Assembly (NCBI GenBank): GCA_947428935.1
Contig: CANENS010000003.1
Location: forward strand, 30,107 to 94,106
DNA length: 64,000 bases
Direction: 5' to 3'
Origin: an uncultured Candidatus Saccharibacteria bacterium
GTDB taxonomy: Bacteria; Patescibacteriota; Saccharimonadia; Saccharimonadales; Saccharimonadaceae
The notes under the pieces were generated by a model that made no database searches, was not told the DNA's origin, and saw only the letters and a program-made list of their open reading frames with translations. The position numbers were made by a program, and so were the translations under genes. Each line of letters opens with the position of its first letter. Position 1 is the stretch's first letter. This document shows positions 44,715 through 53,671 of the stretch, piece by piece.

Positions 44715-45683
44715 ATGAGCAAACATTTTTTGCAGTCTACCGCTTGGGAAAAATACATCAACCTAGAAGGAAAGGCAACTTTTCGCCTTGAGGCTCCCGA
44801 TTTCGAAGCTATGGCGATCCTCGAGACTACGCCACTCGGGAATTACCTTTTTTGCCCATATGGCCCCAATCTCTTGGGCGAAAATCCGCATGCTTCTCTA
44901 CGCACTAGTCTCAAAGCGTTAAAAACACTCGCCAAGGAGCAAAAAGCCTTCTTTGTACGCATCGAGCCAACCATTCCCTTCTCCAATAACACAGATCAGA
45001 ACGATGAAAGTGTCTTTACGCCAGATTTTATGCGCAGCCTCGGCCTGAAGAAATCGCACGATATCGAACCAGCCCATACCTGGGCGCTAGATCTAAGCCA
45101 AAGCGAAGAAGATTTGCTACACGAAATGCCCTATTCCCGCATACAATATTGGCACAGCGCCGAGAAAAAGGGCCTCAAACTGCGCACCACCAAGGACCCA
45201 AAAGAAATCACCGTCCTTACTTCCCTACTCGCAGAGGTTAGTGAAAAGAATCATTTCAATCCCCAGGAAGAAAACCATCTTAAAAATCAGCTCAAATCTG
45301 GTTTCGCCACTCTCTATATTGCAGAATACGACGGCCAACCGCTCGCTGCTTCCCTGATTTACGATCATAACGGCATCCGCTATTATGCTCATTCCGCCTC
45401 TAGCCGCAAAAACAAAAAACTTTCAAAACTTTCCGCCGGCACTGTGGTGTTAATTCAAGAAATTGTCGATGCCAAACGTCAAGGTTTCGAAAGCTTTGAC
45501 TTCTGGGGTATTACCACTTCCAAAGATCCAAATCACCCTTGGTATGGCTTCACGGCATACAAAAAGTCCTTTGGTGGTCAACAAATCGACTTTTCTGGCA
45601 CATGGGATCTCCCACTCAATTCCCTGCACTATCGTCTTTATCGTTTAATTCGCAAAATCAATCGCAAACGCCGTAAAAAATAG
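44715..45683 (+). CDS. FemAB-family peptidoglycan bridge aminoacyltransferase
   Basis: 322 residues, two GNAT-like folds in tandem. FLQSTAWEKYINLEG is the usual start; FFVRIEPTIPF and THTWALDLS-like strands (AHTWALDLSQ) close the first fold; YHSAS-type signature is present as YYAHSASSRKNKKL; the end has FDFWGI and YTAYKKSFGG-like FTAYKKSFGGQ. Adds amino acids to lipid II from aminoacyl-tRNA in other bacteria. Leaderless, and followed by its own terminator. Confidence 0.88.
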   Translation: MSKHFLQSTAWEKYINLEGKATFRLEAPDFEAMAILETTPLGNYLFCPYGPNLLGENPHASLRTSLKALKTLAKEQKAFFVRIEPTIPFSNNTDQNDESVFTPDFMRSLGLKKSHDIEPAHTWALDLSQSEEDLLHEMPYSRIQYWHSAEKKGLKLRTTKDPKEITVLTSLLAEVSEKNHFNPQEENHLKNQLKSGFATLYIAEYDGQPLAASLIYDHNGIRYYAHSASSRKNKKLSKLSAGTVVLIQEIVDAKRQGFESFDFWGITTSKDPNHPWYGFTAYKKSFGGQQIDFSGTWDLPLNSLHYRLYRLIRKINRKRRKK

Positions 45684-45702
45684 TTAATCTCCTGGCTAGG
45701 GT

Positions 45703-45730
45703 ATAGAGATCCTTGGATCTCTATTTTTTA
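45703..45730 (+). terminator. Terminator of FemAB-like gene
   Basis: Perfect ATAGAGATCC/GGATCTCTAT stem followed by a T-rich run. Confidence 0.85.
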
Positions 45731-45756
45731 TTAACGTAATTAAAATCTCGAGCGTT

Positions 45757-45939
45757 CGCAGCGGGTTCGTCGCTATCAGCAACGGTCGTTTGGGGAACTC
45801 TGGTATCCTCGGTTACGGGCGGTCGTCACGGGCTGGTTCTTCTGATATTAATAGTGCATACTACCTCGCCTTCGATACATCTAGCGTCTACCCGTCCAGC
45901 AGCCTCGGCTATCGCTGGTTCGGCTTCCCCCTCCGCTGC
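45757..45939 (+). repeat. VR-like FISUMP cassette 18
   Basis: 183 bp, RSGFVAISNGRLGNSG through GYGRSSRAGSS to [13 protein letters not shown] (SSIDS tail). Close to consensus. Confidence 0.88.
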
Positions 45940-46067
45940 TCGAGCATAGATAGTAATAATAAACGTAAACTTTTCGTGTTAATAATTTCTATGCAATAGG
46001 TTATTCCCAAACTGAGTTTTTCTTCTAGAACCGCTCCTCAACCCAGCTTTTCTAGGCAGCTTGTTCT

Positions 46068-46096
46068 AAGCGCGCTAGTTTGACGCGCCTTTTTAT
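46068..46096 (+). terminator. Possible terminator
   Basis: AAGCGCG.. pairs with CGCGCCTT with one bulge, then TTTATT. No plus-strand gene is close upstream except cassette 18. Confidence 0.4.
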
Positions 46097-46952
46097 TCTT
46101 CCAAAAAAAGCTCAGTTCAAGAATACACATCTTCTATAGAAGCTGAGACACAAATTTCATCAATGAAATGCAATGTTTAGGCATAAACACAAATAATCAT
46201 TACTACTTACATTGTGAACCCAATTTACTAAATTTTTATCCCGACTTCAATCCAAATCGTTTTCATAAGCCTAAAGCTATAAAGATTTCAGCAATAACAA
46301 ACTACCCCGCAGCTTGCTGCGAAACACTGGACTCAACCTGAGTAAAAAACAACGCGAATATAACGTCAATGTTTTTAATTTAGAAGTTCTAAGGGCAGGT
46401 TCAACTATAAACATCCCCAGAAAACCTACAAAAACCACAAATTACGATTCATTACTTAAAATTAATAATTAAGCAAACAGCTCAAATAACCGACAACCAA
46501 CAATCACATCTTAAAAATCGTAATTCCCTACTAAAATAACGTCAAAACGTATTGAAGCTTAAAGCTAATCACCCCGATAGTGCTTAATAAAACAGACTGT
46601 CTCGTACAACAGCCATCAATCACAAACAAACCACAGAAACTCTATTGAAGCGATATTCTAAATGCACAAAAAACAACAAAAACACGTGAAATAAATTGAC
46701 AAAAGCATTATCATATTGCTAAAGTTTTTCACCAATCGTGTAAAACCTTTCTCGCCATCGCCCCTATAATAATCTTTGCCAAAACCTACCCGAATTACAC
46801 AACTCCCATAATTCGTTACCCTTATTATACCATGATTTTTCCAAAAACAAGCACTTTTTTTCGAAATTTTAAACACAAACTATGAATCTAACATGTTACA
46901 ATAAAAACAGCCTAAGCTAATTAATAAAAATTCTAATTAGAATCGAACAAAT
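46097..46952. other. Long gene-free stretch
   Basis: About 850 bases of AT-rich sequence without a supported gene. A TATAAT on the minus strand (46824-46829) is a possible promoter reading left, but no frame or terminator goes with it. A TACAAT near 46898 may serve the gene at 46953. Confidence 0.4.
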
Positions 46953-47405
46953 ATGAAAAATAAATACATAAAATATACTTTAAATCATTTTAACACTGGG
47001 GAAGCATATGCACTTATGCCGGTTTCAACCGAAGTGACTATCGAAGCTGATGAAGCTACACCCACCCTTAGTCAAACAATCATTCATCGCTTCCGCGGGG
47101 AAAATGGACGTGACCAACTAGAAAGCCGTAAAGATTTAGTGATTAGTGATCCGAAAGTTATTCAAGCATTCGAAGCCATCGACCTTAGAAATCTTAAGAC
47201 CGATTATTCGACCGACGAAGGCCCAGAAAGATGGGAAACTTGGATCGTAAAGTATAACGGGCAGCCAGAAATCAAGGGAACAAGCGATCAAGAGCCGGAA
47301 CCAATCGCAAAATTAAAAGAGATTTTAAGCTTCGACGAGAACTACAACAAAATTCGCGCCGAAATTGAACAAGCCGGCGAACAGGATGACAAAGATTTGT
47401 TCTAG
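46953..47405 (+). CDS. Hypothetical acidic soluble protein
   Basis: 150 residues, Glu/Asp-rich, no membrane segment. Predicted mixed strands at first (EAYALMPVSTEVTIEADEAT) and a helical acidic end. No family recognised. No clear ribosome site, but the open frame and codon use look real. Confidence 0.6.
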   Translation: MKNKYIKYTLNHFNTGEAYALMPVSTEVTIEADEATPTLSQTIIHRFRGENGRDQLESRKDLVISDPKVIQAFEAIDLRNLKTDYSTDEGPERWETWIVKYNGQPEIKGTSDQEPEPIAKLKEILSFDENYNKIRAEIEQAGEQDDKDLF

Positions 47406-47447
47406 TTTTATTCAACAGTTAGTATTTCAGAACAGAACCACTCTAGC

Positions 47448-47933
47448 TTAATAGTCCCGAGGATCAACTACGTCAGGCCCGGACGGAAGGCGAGAGATAG
47501 CATCCCTGCCTTTCTTCCATGTTCCCGATGATTTCTCTTTATAGAAATCGATTACACCCACACCGCGCACATAAGTTTTTCCAGCAAGACCACCGGTCTC
47601 GCGAATTTTACCAACAGGCACGAAGAGAAGCGAAAACGCAATTAAGCCAATCGACCAAACAATCTTATGCTTTAATCGATTTTGTGGCAAAATCATAATT
47701 ACCACGGCCACCAGCCAAATCACTAATAAAGCGACGAGATTCGGAAGTGAAAAGTAGAGATCATGCCAAAAACCATCAACCCTACCATCGCTATACGACC
47801 CAAACAGCACTTCACTCACAAAATTCACGTCCATTACAATCATCAATGCACAAGTCACGAACAAAACCAAATACAAAATCAAGAAAACTCTATCAACCAC
47901 TCTAAGTTCCGGTTTTTCACCACCCTTCATCAT
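47448..47933 (-). CDS. Three-helix membrane protein, unknown
   Basis: 161 residues with helices near 16-36, 62-83 and 91-108 and a soluble tail of about 50 residues. Its ATG follows the valS stop directly (TAG-ATG), and the valS codons GAGGTGATT serve as ribosome site, so it is translationally coupled to valS. No family recognised. Confidence 0.75.
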   Translation of the reverse strand: MMKGGEKPELRVVDRVFLILYLVLFVTCALMIVMDVNFVSEVLFGSYSDGRVDGFWHDLYFSLPNLVALLVIWLVAVVIMILPQNRLKHKIVWSIGLIAFSLLFVPVGKIRETGGLAGKTYVRGVGVIDFYKEKSSGTWKKGRDAISRLPSGPDVVDPRDY

Positions 47934-50729
47934 CTAAATCACCTCTAATTCTTTTCTCAACCGTGCAATCAACTCTTCCTTTTCCTTAATCCCGTCGCGA
48001 GTCTGCTGCACCAATTTCGCCGGGGCTTTATCTACATAATTCGGGTTCGTCATGCGCAAATTCAACGCATCAAGCTCGCGACCCACCGCCAGAATTCGCT
48101 CCTCGAGCACTTCACGATGTTTCGTTACCACTTCCTGCGGCACATCAAGATAAACCTCATGATTCGCGACTGCCAAACGCAAACCTTTCGGCTGTCCTTC
48201 GCAAGACGCGATCGAGGGAACTTTCGCCAAACTCGCCACCAAGAGCCCATTATCATCCACCAAAGCATCGTCACCATACAACAGTCCATAACGCTTGCCC
48301 TTAGAAGCCACGGAGAGCTCGTTTAAGACCCTTCTGGCTTCAACCACGACTGCCACTAGGTTATCAAAATTCTCCGCGCTTATCGGGTCAAATTTGAGCC
48401 GAGGAGGCCATTTTTGCATCATCAAAAGTCCATCTGTCCAGCTTAAACTGCGCCAAATCGCCTCCGTCACAAACGGCGCAAACGGGTGCAATATCTTCAG
48501 AATCATCTCTAGCGTCACTTTCAAAAGCGGGATGTTTTTATAAATCTTCTGACTTTCAATAAACCAATCCGCATATTCGTCCCAAATTGTTGCCGTAACC
48601 CGCTCCACCGCCTCTGCAAAGCGATAATTCGCAAAATCGTCTTCGAGCTTTTCCTTACAAGCCGTCAACTGTCGACAAATCCAATCTTCACCCATATTGT
48701 CCGTCGAATAGGGAAGCTCCGCCCCCGCGCGCACCTGGCCTTCATTCACAATCTCCGCTTTCATCTCCGCCTGTGCAATTTCCATCGCCTCGACGCTACC
48801 ACTCTTCGATTCATCTACCATTCCTTGAATAAATCTTGAAATATTCCAAAGTTTATTACAAAGATTTCGTCCTGCTACCACTGAATTTTCCGAAAACGCC
48901 TGGTTCATCCCCGCACTCCGTCCGCGCAAAATTCCCAGCCGAAACGCATCCGACCCATATTTTGTTACTAGTTCAATCGGATTGACTACATTACCTTTCG
49001 ATTTTGACATCTTTTTCCCGTGCGCATCAAGCACAAGACCATGTAAATACACCTCGCGGAAGGGAACTTCACCCGTCGTATAAACCCCCATCATAATCAT
49101 TCGCGCCACCCAAGCAAACAGAATATCCGCTCCCGTCTCCATCACATTCAAAGGATAATAAGCGTTCTCTCTACCTTCCAAATAGTCTGTACAGACCATC
49201 GGCCACTGCGATGATGAAAACCAAGTATCGAAGGTATCTTCATCACGCACATATTTCACGCCGCCAACTTCAATTTCCGGCAAATTCGTCCGCGTATCGA
49301 AAATCCACTCTGGAGCATCTGGCGCATGCTCTTGTTCACAAAACCTGCGTTGGTCTTCGAGCTTATTCAAGGAATCGGGAGTAGCGGAAGGAGACGTATT
49401 CGACATACGTCGACTGAGCAACGCATCCAATGACGAAGAAGAAGCCGAAGAGGACGCAAGCGCCGTCTTCCTAAACATTGGGATTGGTATCCCCCACGGT
49501 ATCTGACGGCTAATATTCCAATCCTTCAAATTCTTCAAATATTCAATCAAAACCCGCTTCTTGCTACTCGGATAAAACTTAATTTCGTTATCATCAAGAT
49601 GTTTAATCGCCTCCCGCGCCAATCTCTTCACATCAATGAACCACTGTTCTTTCAACATCGGCTCGATCACCGCGCCACATTTATAACAATGAGGAACTTT
49701 CGTCACATAATTCTCATCAATCTTGACAATCATGCCCATTTCTTTCATCGCTTTGACGACTGCTTTGCGCGCTTCCTGCACTGGCATCCCAGCGAACCGC
49801 CCCGCCGCTTCGGTCATCTTGCCTTCTTCGTCAATCACTTGCACTACGCGCAAATTATGCCGCTGCCCCACTTCCCAGTCATTGAAATCGTGCGCTGGCG
49901 TAATCTTCACCACCCCCGTCCCAAATTCCATATCAACCATCTCATCCGCAATCACCTCAACTTCAAATGGTCCATTCACCCCTTCGACCGTGATCGTTTT
50001 ACCAACCCACTCCTGATAACGCTCATCATTTGGATTCACCGCTACCGCCGTATCGCCAAATTTCGTCTCCGGCCGCGTCGTCGCCAGCGTAAACGGACCA
50101 TATTTAATATAGTATAGCGGCGCTTTTTCCTCGCGATAATCCACCTCAATATCCGCAAACGCCGTCTGATGTTTTGGACAAAAGTTCACCAACTTCTCTC
50201 CTCGATAAATCATTCCATCATTCCACATCCGCTCAAACGTCTGATACACCCGCGAAACCACATTCTCATCCAGCGTAAAGGTCAAATCCGTCCACGCACA
50301 GCTCGCCCCCAATGCTCGCACCTGCAGTTCCATATTCCCCCGCTGCTGCTCAACAAAATCCCAAACCCGCGCATAAAGCTCGTCGCGCGAATATTCAAAC
50401 CGGCTATGGCCTTCTTTTTCCAGAGCCCGCTCATACACCACCCAAGTCTCAAAACCAGCATGATCCGCTCCCGGAATATACCAAGTCGAACGCCCACGCA
50501 AACGATAATATCGCGCTAGGGAATCTTCAATCGCAATCGTCAAACCGTGTCCAATATGCAAATTGCCATTTGCATTCGGCGGCGGCATAACAATCGAATA
50601 ACTCCCGTCTGTCTCATCCTCGCACGACTGAATCGCCTGTTTCTTCGGTAAAAACGCCCCGCTCTCCTCCCACTCCCGATAAATCTGCGGCTCAAACTCC
50701 TCGGGACCATAACTTTTGGTAAACTTCAT
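47934..50729 (-). CDS. valS: Valyl-tRNA synthetase with in-frame insertion
   Basis: 931 residues, class I synthetase charging tRNA-Val and editing Thr. Seen: PPPNANGNLHIGH (HIGH motif), the editing domain TTRPETKFGDTAVAVNP, a zinc-type CYKCGAVIEP, DTFDTWFSSSQWP, KMSKSKGNVVNP (KMSKS) and a C-terminal coiled arm. Between PWGIPIPMF and EWIFDTRTN about 45 extra residues occur (SSSASSSSLDALLSRRMSNT..), encoded partly by a repeat also found at 51954. Start 50729 has GGAGTTGTT; the frame to 50756 is longer but unsupported. Confidence 0.94.
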   Translation of the reverse strand: MKFTKSYGPEEFEPQIYREWEESGAFLPKKQAIQSCEDETDGSYSIVMPPPNANGNLHIGHGLTIAIEDSLARYYRLRGRSTWYIPGADHAGFETWVVYERALEKEGHSRFEYSRDELYARVWDFVEQQRGNMELQVRALGASCAWTDLTFTLDENVVSRVYQTFERMWNDGMIYRGEKLVNFCPKHQTAFADIEVDYREEKAPLYYIKYGPFTLATTRPETKFGDTAVAVNPNDERYQEWVGKTITVEGVNGPFEVEVIADEMVDMEFGTGVVKITPAHDFNDWEVGQRHNLRVVQVIDEEGKMTEAAGRFAGMPVQEARKAVVKAMKEMGMIVKIDENYVTKVPHCYKCGAVIEPMLKEQWFIDVKRLAREAIKHLDDNEIKFYPSSKKRVLIEYLKNLKDWNISRQIPWGIPIPMFRKTALASSSASSSSLDALLSRRMSNTSPSATPDSLNKLEDQRRFCEQEHAPDAPEWIFDTRTNLPEIEVGGVKYVRDEDTFDTWFSSSQWPMVCTDYLEGRENAYYPLNVMETGADILFAWVARMIMMGVYTTGEVPFREVYLHGLVLDAHGKKMSKSKGNVVNPIELVTKYGSDAFRLGILRGRSAGMNQAFSENSVVAGRNLCNKLWNISRFIQGMVDESKSGSVEAMEIAQAEMKAEIVNEGQVRAGAELPYSTDNMGEDWICRQLTACKEKLEDDFANYRFAEAVERVTATIWDEYADWFIESQKIYKNIPLLKVTLEMILKILHPFAPFVTEAIWRSLSWTDGLLMMQKWPPRLKFDPISAENFDNLVAVVVEARRVLNELSVASKGKRYGLLYGDDALVDDNGLLVASLAKVPSIASCEGQPKGLRLAVANHEVYLDVPQEVVTKHREVLEERILAVGRELDALNLRMTNPNYVDKAPAKLVQQTRDGIKEKEELIARLRKELEVI
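49379..49425. repeat. Repeat unit inside valS
   Basis: GAGTAGCGGAAGGAGACGTA..ATACGTCGACTGAGCAACGC matches the intergenic unit at 51954 with few changes; contains the palindrome GACGTAT..ATACGTC. Confidence 0.75.
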
Positions 50730-50794
50730 AACAACTCCAACTCTATTTCCCCTCATTATACCACACCTCGGTTATAGAGCCCACTATCCATTTC

Positions 50795-50925
50795 ACGAAC
50801 CTTTTGAGAAATGGAACGTCCTCTTCACTTTTCATTTCTACATTTTTCGCAGTTTTGGAAAGTGAAACCACCATTTCATTTCCCATTTTGACAATTTTTA
50901 TTAATTTGAGAAATGGAACGTTTAG
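50795..50925. repeat. Hairpin array 2
   Basis: Two to three units framed by CATTTC and GAAATG words (CTACATTTTTCGCAGTTTTG as centre of one, CATTTTGACAATTTTT in the next). Lies about 35 bases beyond the valS -10 box (TATAAT at 50755-50760, minus). Confidence 0.6.
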
Positions 50926-51030
50926 GCTTGCCTCTGTAGAACCATAGATTGTTTACCTCAACTTGTACACTGCATACAAGTTCAAACTCAAAACTTCAGG
51001 GGTAGAAATACTAAAATTTGGGTTAATAAA
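50926..51030 (+). repeat. Composite two-palindrome element, copy 12
   Basis: GTTTAGGCTTGCCTCTGTAG, then AACTTGTAC-ACTGC-ATACAAGTT (50960-50982), CAGGGGTAGAAA and GGGTTAATAAAG. Joined to array 2. Confidence 0.75.
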
Positions 51031-51149
51031 GTCATCAGACCAAGATCTTGACAAATCTACTATTAATACTGTATTTTTATTACATATACACATTATAGTA
51101 TGGATAGAACGATTATCTATTAACATTGCACTTTAAAAGGAGTGATTAT

Positions 51150-51653
51150 ATGCCTTTCGATAGTAAGTTTTATCAAGCCTCAAATTTACTCAAAACCGGA
51201 AATGATAAGGAATTTGCAAAGATTATTATAGAGGCTTATATGGCCACCGAATGGGTTTGCAGGGATTACCCCAATCATTGTAACCATTATTTCAGCAAAT
51301 ATATCCCCGGCGTTTTTAACGGAACGCGAGAAATTATAGTATGCTATATCGTTGCTAGAATCGCAGCAGTCGCAATTCTTAAAAAGGATAACGAAGAGCA
51401 AAAAATTAGCACACTCTATGTGAATCCCGCGTACCGCAAATGCGGACTTGGTACCGAAATCCTAGAAAAATCTTTTGCTTGGTTGGGAACAACTAGTCCA
51501 TTGATTACAATTGCAGATTACAAAATAAATCAATTTGCCCACTATATTAAAAAGTACGATTGGATCGAAACGCAGCTTCTTCCCGTTGGTTACTATAACA
51601 ATCACTCTCGCGAACATATTTTCAACAGCAAAGTTCTCGAAAGCACCCCTTAA
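51150..51653 (+). CDS. GNAT-family N-acetyltransferase
   Basis: 167 residues. The acetyl-CoA loop is LYVNPAYRKCGLGTEILEKS (R-X-X-G-X-G type), with the preceding strand AAVAILKKDN and a C-terminal HYIKKYDWIE. Substrate unknown. The start has AAAAGGAGTGATTAT. Its own terminator overlaps the 3' end. Confidence 0.85.
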   Translation: MPFDSKFYQASNLLKTGNDKEFAKIIIEAYMATEWVCRDYPNHCNHYFSKYIPGVFNGTREIIVCYIVARIAAVAILKKDNEEQKISTLYVNPAYRKCGLGTEILEKSFAWLGTTSPLITIADYKINQFAHYIKKYDWIETQLLPVGYYNNHSREHIFNSKVLESTP

Positions 51654-51666
51654 CCGAGGGTGCTTT
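51640..51666 (+). terminator. Terminator of GNAT gene
   Basis: AAAGCACCC/GGGTGCTTT stem around a nine-base loop. Confidence 0.65.
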
Positions 51667-51754
51667 ACGCTTATAATAAAAAATTTTATGCAAATGGCGA
51701 CAGCAATATACAATCAAACGCCAAGGCGACGTTATCGGAGATGAGTACAAGGAA

Positions 51755-51823
51755 GATTCATCGACCGTAGGAGTGTGGACGAAGAATGAACTTGTTCATT
51801 CTTCTGGACCGACGCCCGGGCGG
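51755..51823 (-). repeat. GGCGTCG-flanked hairpin, copy with different stem
   Basis: In reverse orientation: GACCGTAGGAGTGTG, the stem GAAGAATGAAC/GTTCATTCTTC, then GACCGACGCCC. The flanks match 4371, the stem does not. Confidence 0.65.
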
Positions 51824-51847
51824 TAGCTACGTCAGTAGCGTTGGCAC

Positions 51848-52007
51848 GAAAGGAGACGTATTTGACACGCAACTCGAGGGCAACGCTAGCACGAGACAAA
51901 CTTGAGTATCTTACTAGGATGAGATTATCAGAGATGAAGTGCAAAGATGAAGCGAGTAGTGGAAGAAGACGTATTTAACATACGTCGACTGAGCAATCGC
52001 AGCTTCA
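51848..52007. repeat. Two further hairpin units before the AAA_14 gene end
   Basis: GGAGACGTATTTGACACG.. at 51853 and GAGTAGTGGAAGAAGACGTA.. at 51954. The second is the parent-like copy of the valS insertion. No gene in 51667-52031. Confidence 0.55.
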
Positions 52008-52031
52008 GACGCCGCAATTCGCTCTGAGAAA

Positions 52032-53222
52032 TCATCCTAATAGCCAATCGGCAATGTCTAGGACTTTAACCCCCTCAATCACTCGCTCCGGCTGCCTGGT
52101 CCGCGCAATCAGCGTCTTCGGATACGCATCCCGAATCGCCAATAGCGATGCCATTTCTCGCTCAAAAGTCCGCTCATTCTCAATATCGTACGACACTTGA
52201 ATGTACTGCTTCTCACCCCGTTTAATCGCCACAAAATCCACTTCCTTTTCTCGCATCACCCCCACATAAATCTCATAACCGCGCCGCAACAACTCAATCG
52301 CCACCACGTTTTCATACATACTGCCATAATTCAAATTCTTCGTCCCCAGCTTCGCGTATTTAATCGCCTGGTCACAGAGATAATATTTGTCCTGCGAATA
52401 CAAATATTTCTTACCTTGCACATCATAACGCTTTACCTTATAAAACGCATAGGCATTACAGAGATACGACAAATACGCCCCCACCGTCTTGTTATTCGTA
52501 TCTTGGTTATTGGCATTCAAAACATTCGCGATATTCCGCCCTGTGACTAGCCGCGACACATTATCAAGTAAGAAATCACCCACACCTCGCAACACTGGTG
52601 CATTTTGCACACTATATTTCTGCTGAATATCGCGCATAATCATGGCGTCGTAAATATTCGCGATATAACGATATTTTTCCGGCAAATCATCATAAATATA
52701 CGACCCAGCGAAGCCCCCCTCCATCAAATAACGCTCAAAATCCGCATAGCGATCGTCGCTTTCGCCATAATAAGCCAAAAACTCTTTGAACGAAAAGGGA
52801 AACACTTCGATCGTCAGCACCCTACCGCCAAACAGCGTCGCCAAATCGCTCGACAACAAAAACGCATTCGAACCGGTCAAATAAATATCATACTTCATAT
52901 AACTATGCAAACTATTGATCGCCTTCTCGAACCCTGCACACATCTGCACTTCGTCGATCAATAGGAAATTCTTCCGCCCGCTCAGCCACTTCGCCTCAAC
53001 ATATTCATGTAGCCGATGGTATTCTTGCAACTCTTCGAACTGAATGTCATTAAAATCAATCCGAATAATATTCGCGTCTGTCACCGCCTGCGCCACATAC
53101 TCTTCAAAATCCGACAATAAGATCGACTTCCCGCTCCGTCGCACCCCCGTAATCACCTTAATATCCGGGCTTCCCATCGCCGCCTGCAGTTTTTCTAGAT
53201 AATCCCGTTTAATCGTCCTCAT
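52032..53222 (-). CDS. AAA_14/DUF4143 ATPase
   Basis: 396 residues. N-terminal ATPase with Walker A ITGVRRSGKSILL, Walker B FLLIDEVQMC and sensor YLTGSNAFLL, then the DUF4143 domain with YLSYLCNAYAFYKVKRYD, and the end with EVDFVAIKRGEKQYIQVSYD, resembling a PD-(D/E)XK fold remnant. These proteins are common, often linked with mobile or toxin functions; role unclear. AAGGGGAGAAAA before the ATG; TATAAT at 53264-53269 is a probable -10 box. Confidence 0.9.
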   Translation of the reverse strand: MRTIKRDYLEKLQAAMGSPDIKVITGVRRSGKSILLSDFEEYVAQAVTDANIIRIDFNDIQFEELQEYHRLHEYVEAKWLSGRKNFLLIDEVQMCAGFEKAINSLHSYMKYDIYLTGSNAFLLSSDLATLFGGRVLTIEVFPFSFKEFLAYYGESDDRYADFERYLMEGGFAGSYIYDDLPEKYRYIANIYDAMIMRDIQQKYSVQNAPVLRGVGDFLLDNVSRLVTGRNIANVLNANNQDTNNKTVGAYLSYLCNAYAFYKVKRYDVQGKKYLYSQDKYYLCDQAIKYAKLGTKNLNYGSMYENVVAIELLRRGYEIYVGVMREKEVDFVAIKRGEKQYIQVSYDIENERTFEREMASLLAIRDAYPKTLIARTRQPERVIEGVKVLDIADWLLG

Positions 53223-53277
53223 TTTTCTCCCCTTACTCTATTTCACCCTATTTTCTCCCTTCATTATATCACAACCG

Positions 53278-53428
53278 TTTCCCATTTCCACATTTTCTGT
53301 CATTTTGAGAAATGAAACCGTCATTTCACTTCTCATTTCTACATTTTTTGCAGTTTTGGGAAATGAATCAGGTTCTTCATTTCCCATTTTGACAATTCTT
53401 GTTAATTTGGGAAATGAAATACTTAAGC
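53278..53428. repeat. Hairpin array 3
   Basis: Three units of about 50-55 bases: CATTTCCACATTTTCTGTCATTTTGAGAAATG, then one with CTACATTTTTTGCAGTTTTG, then one with GACAATTCTTGTTAATTTG, split as CCCATTTC..GGGAAATG frames with ACCGT and CAGGTTC between. Followed by AAGCCAACCTCTATAG, as in the composite element, but the palindrome is lost. Confidence 0.65.
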
Positions 53429-53559
53429 CAACCTCTATAGATTTATGTCCTTTTCGCCCCAACTTAGCATAAATATAAAAACATAAACTTTATTTCACAA
53501 AACATTTTTGATAGAAACCTGTTAAAATAAAACTAGGTAGCATAAGGAGTGCCTTTAAA

Positions 53560-53668
53560 AGACTTGATTTCTATATATACTTTTCGCTATCTTATACACA
53601 TCTCCGGCATAACTAGTGCCTTTACGATTGCTTATTGTTTTTACTAGTCGCTGGAGATTTTAAGGAGA
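53560..53668 (+). promoter_or_regulatory. Structured 5' leader before the TerD-like gene
   Basis: A long-range stem ATCTCCGGC/GCTGGAGAT encloses a second pair ACTAGT/ACTAGT, and the word GTGCCTTTA occurs twice (53550 and 53621). The stem ends just before AAGGAG. Could be a riboswitch, thermometer or protein-binding leader. Confidence 0.4.
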
Positions 53669-53671
53669 AAC

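Noticed and set aside
46658..46876. 72-codon minus-strand frame
   Set aside because: Cys- and Phe-rich, no ribosome site; the promoter-like TATAAT lies inside it.
53278..53428. CRISPR array
   Set aside because: Units are palindromic, unequal, only two to three per site, with spacers of a few bases, and no cas genes are present.
53238..53462. 74-codon frame over hairpin array 3
   Set aside because: The protein is just the translated repeat (FPKTAKNVEM-type units).
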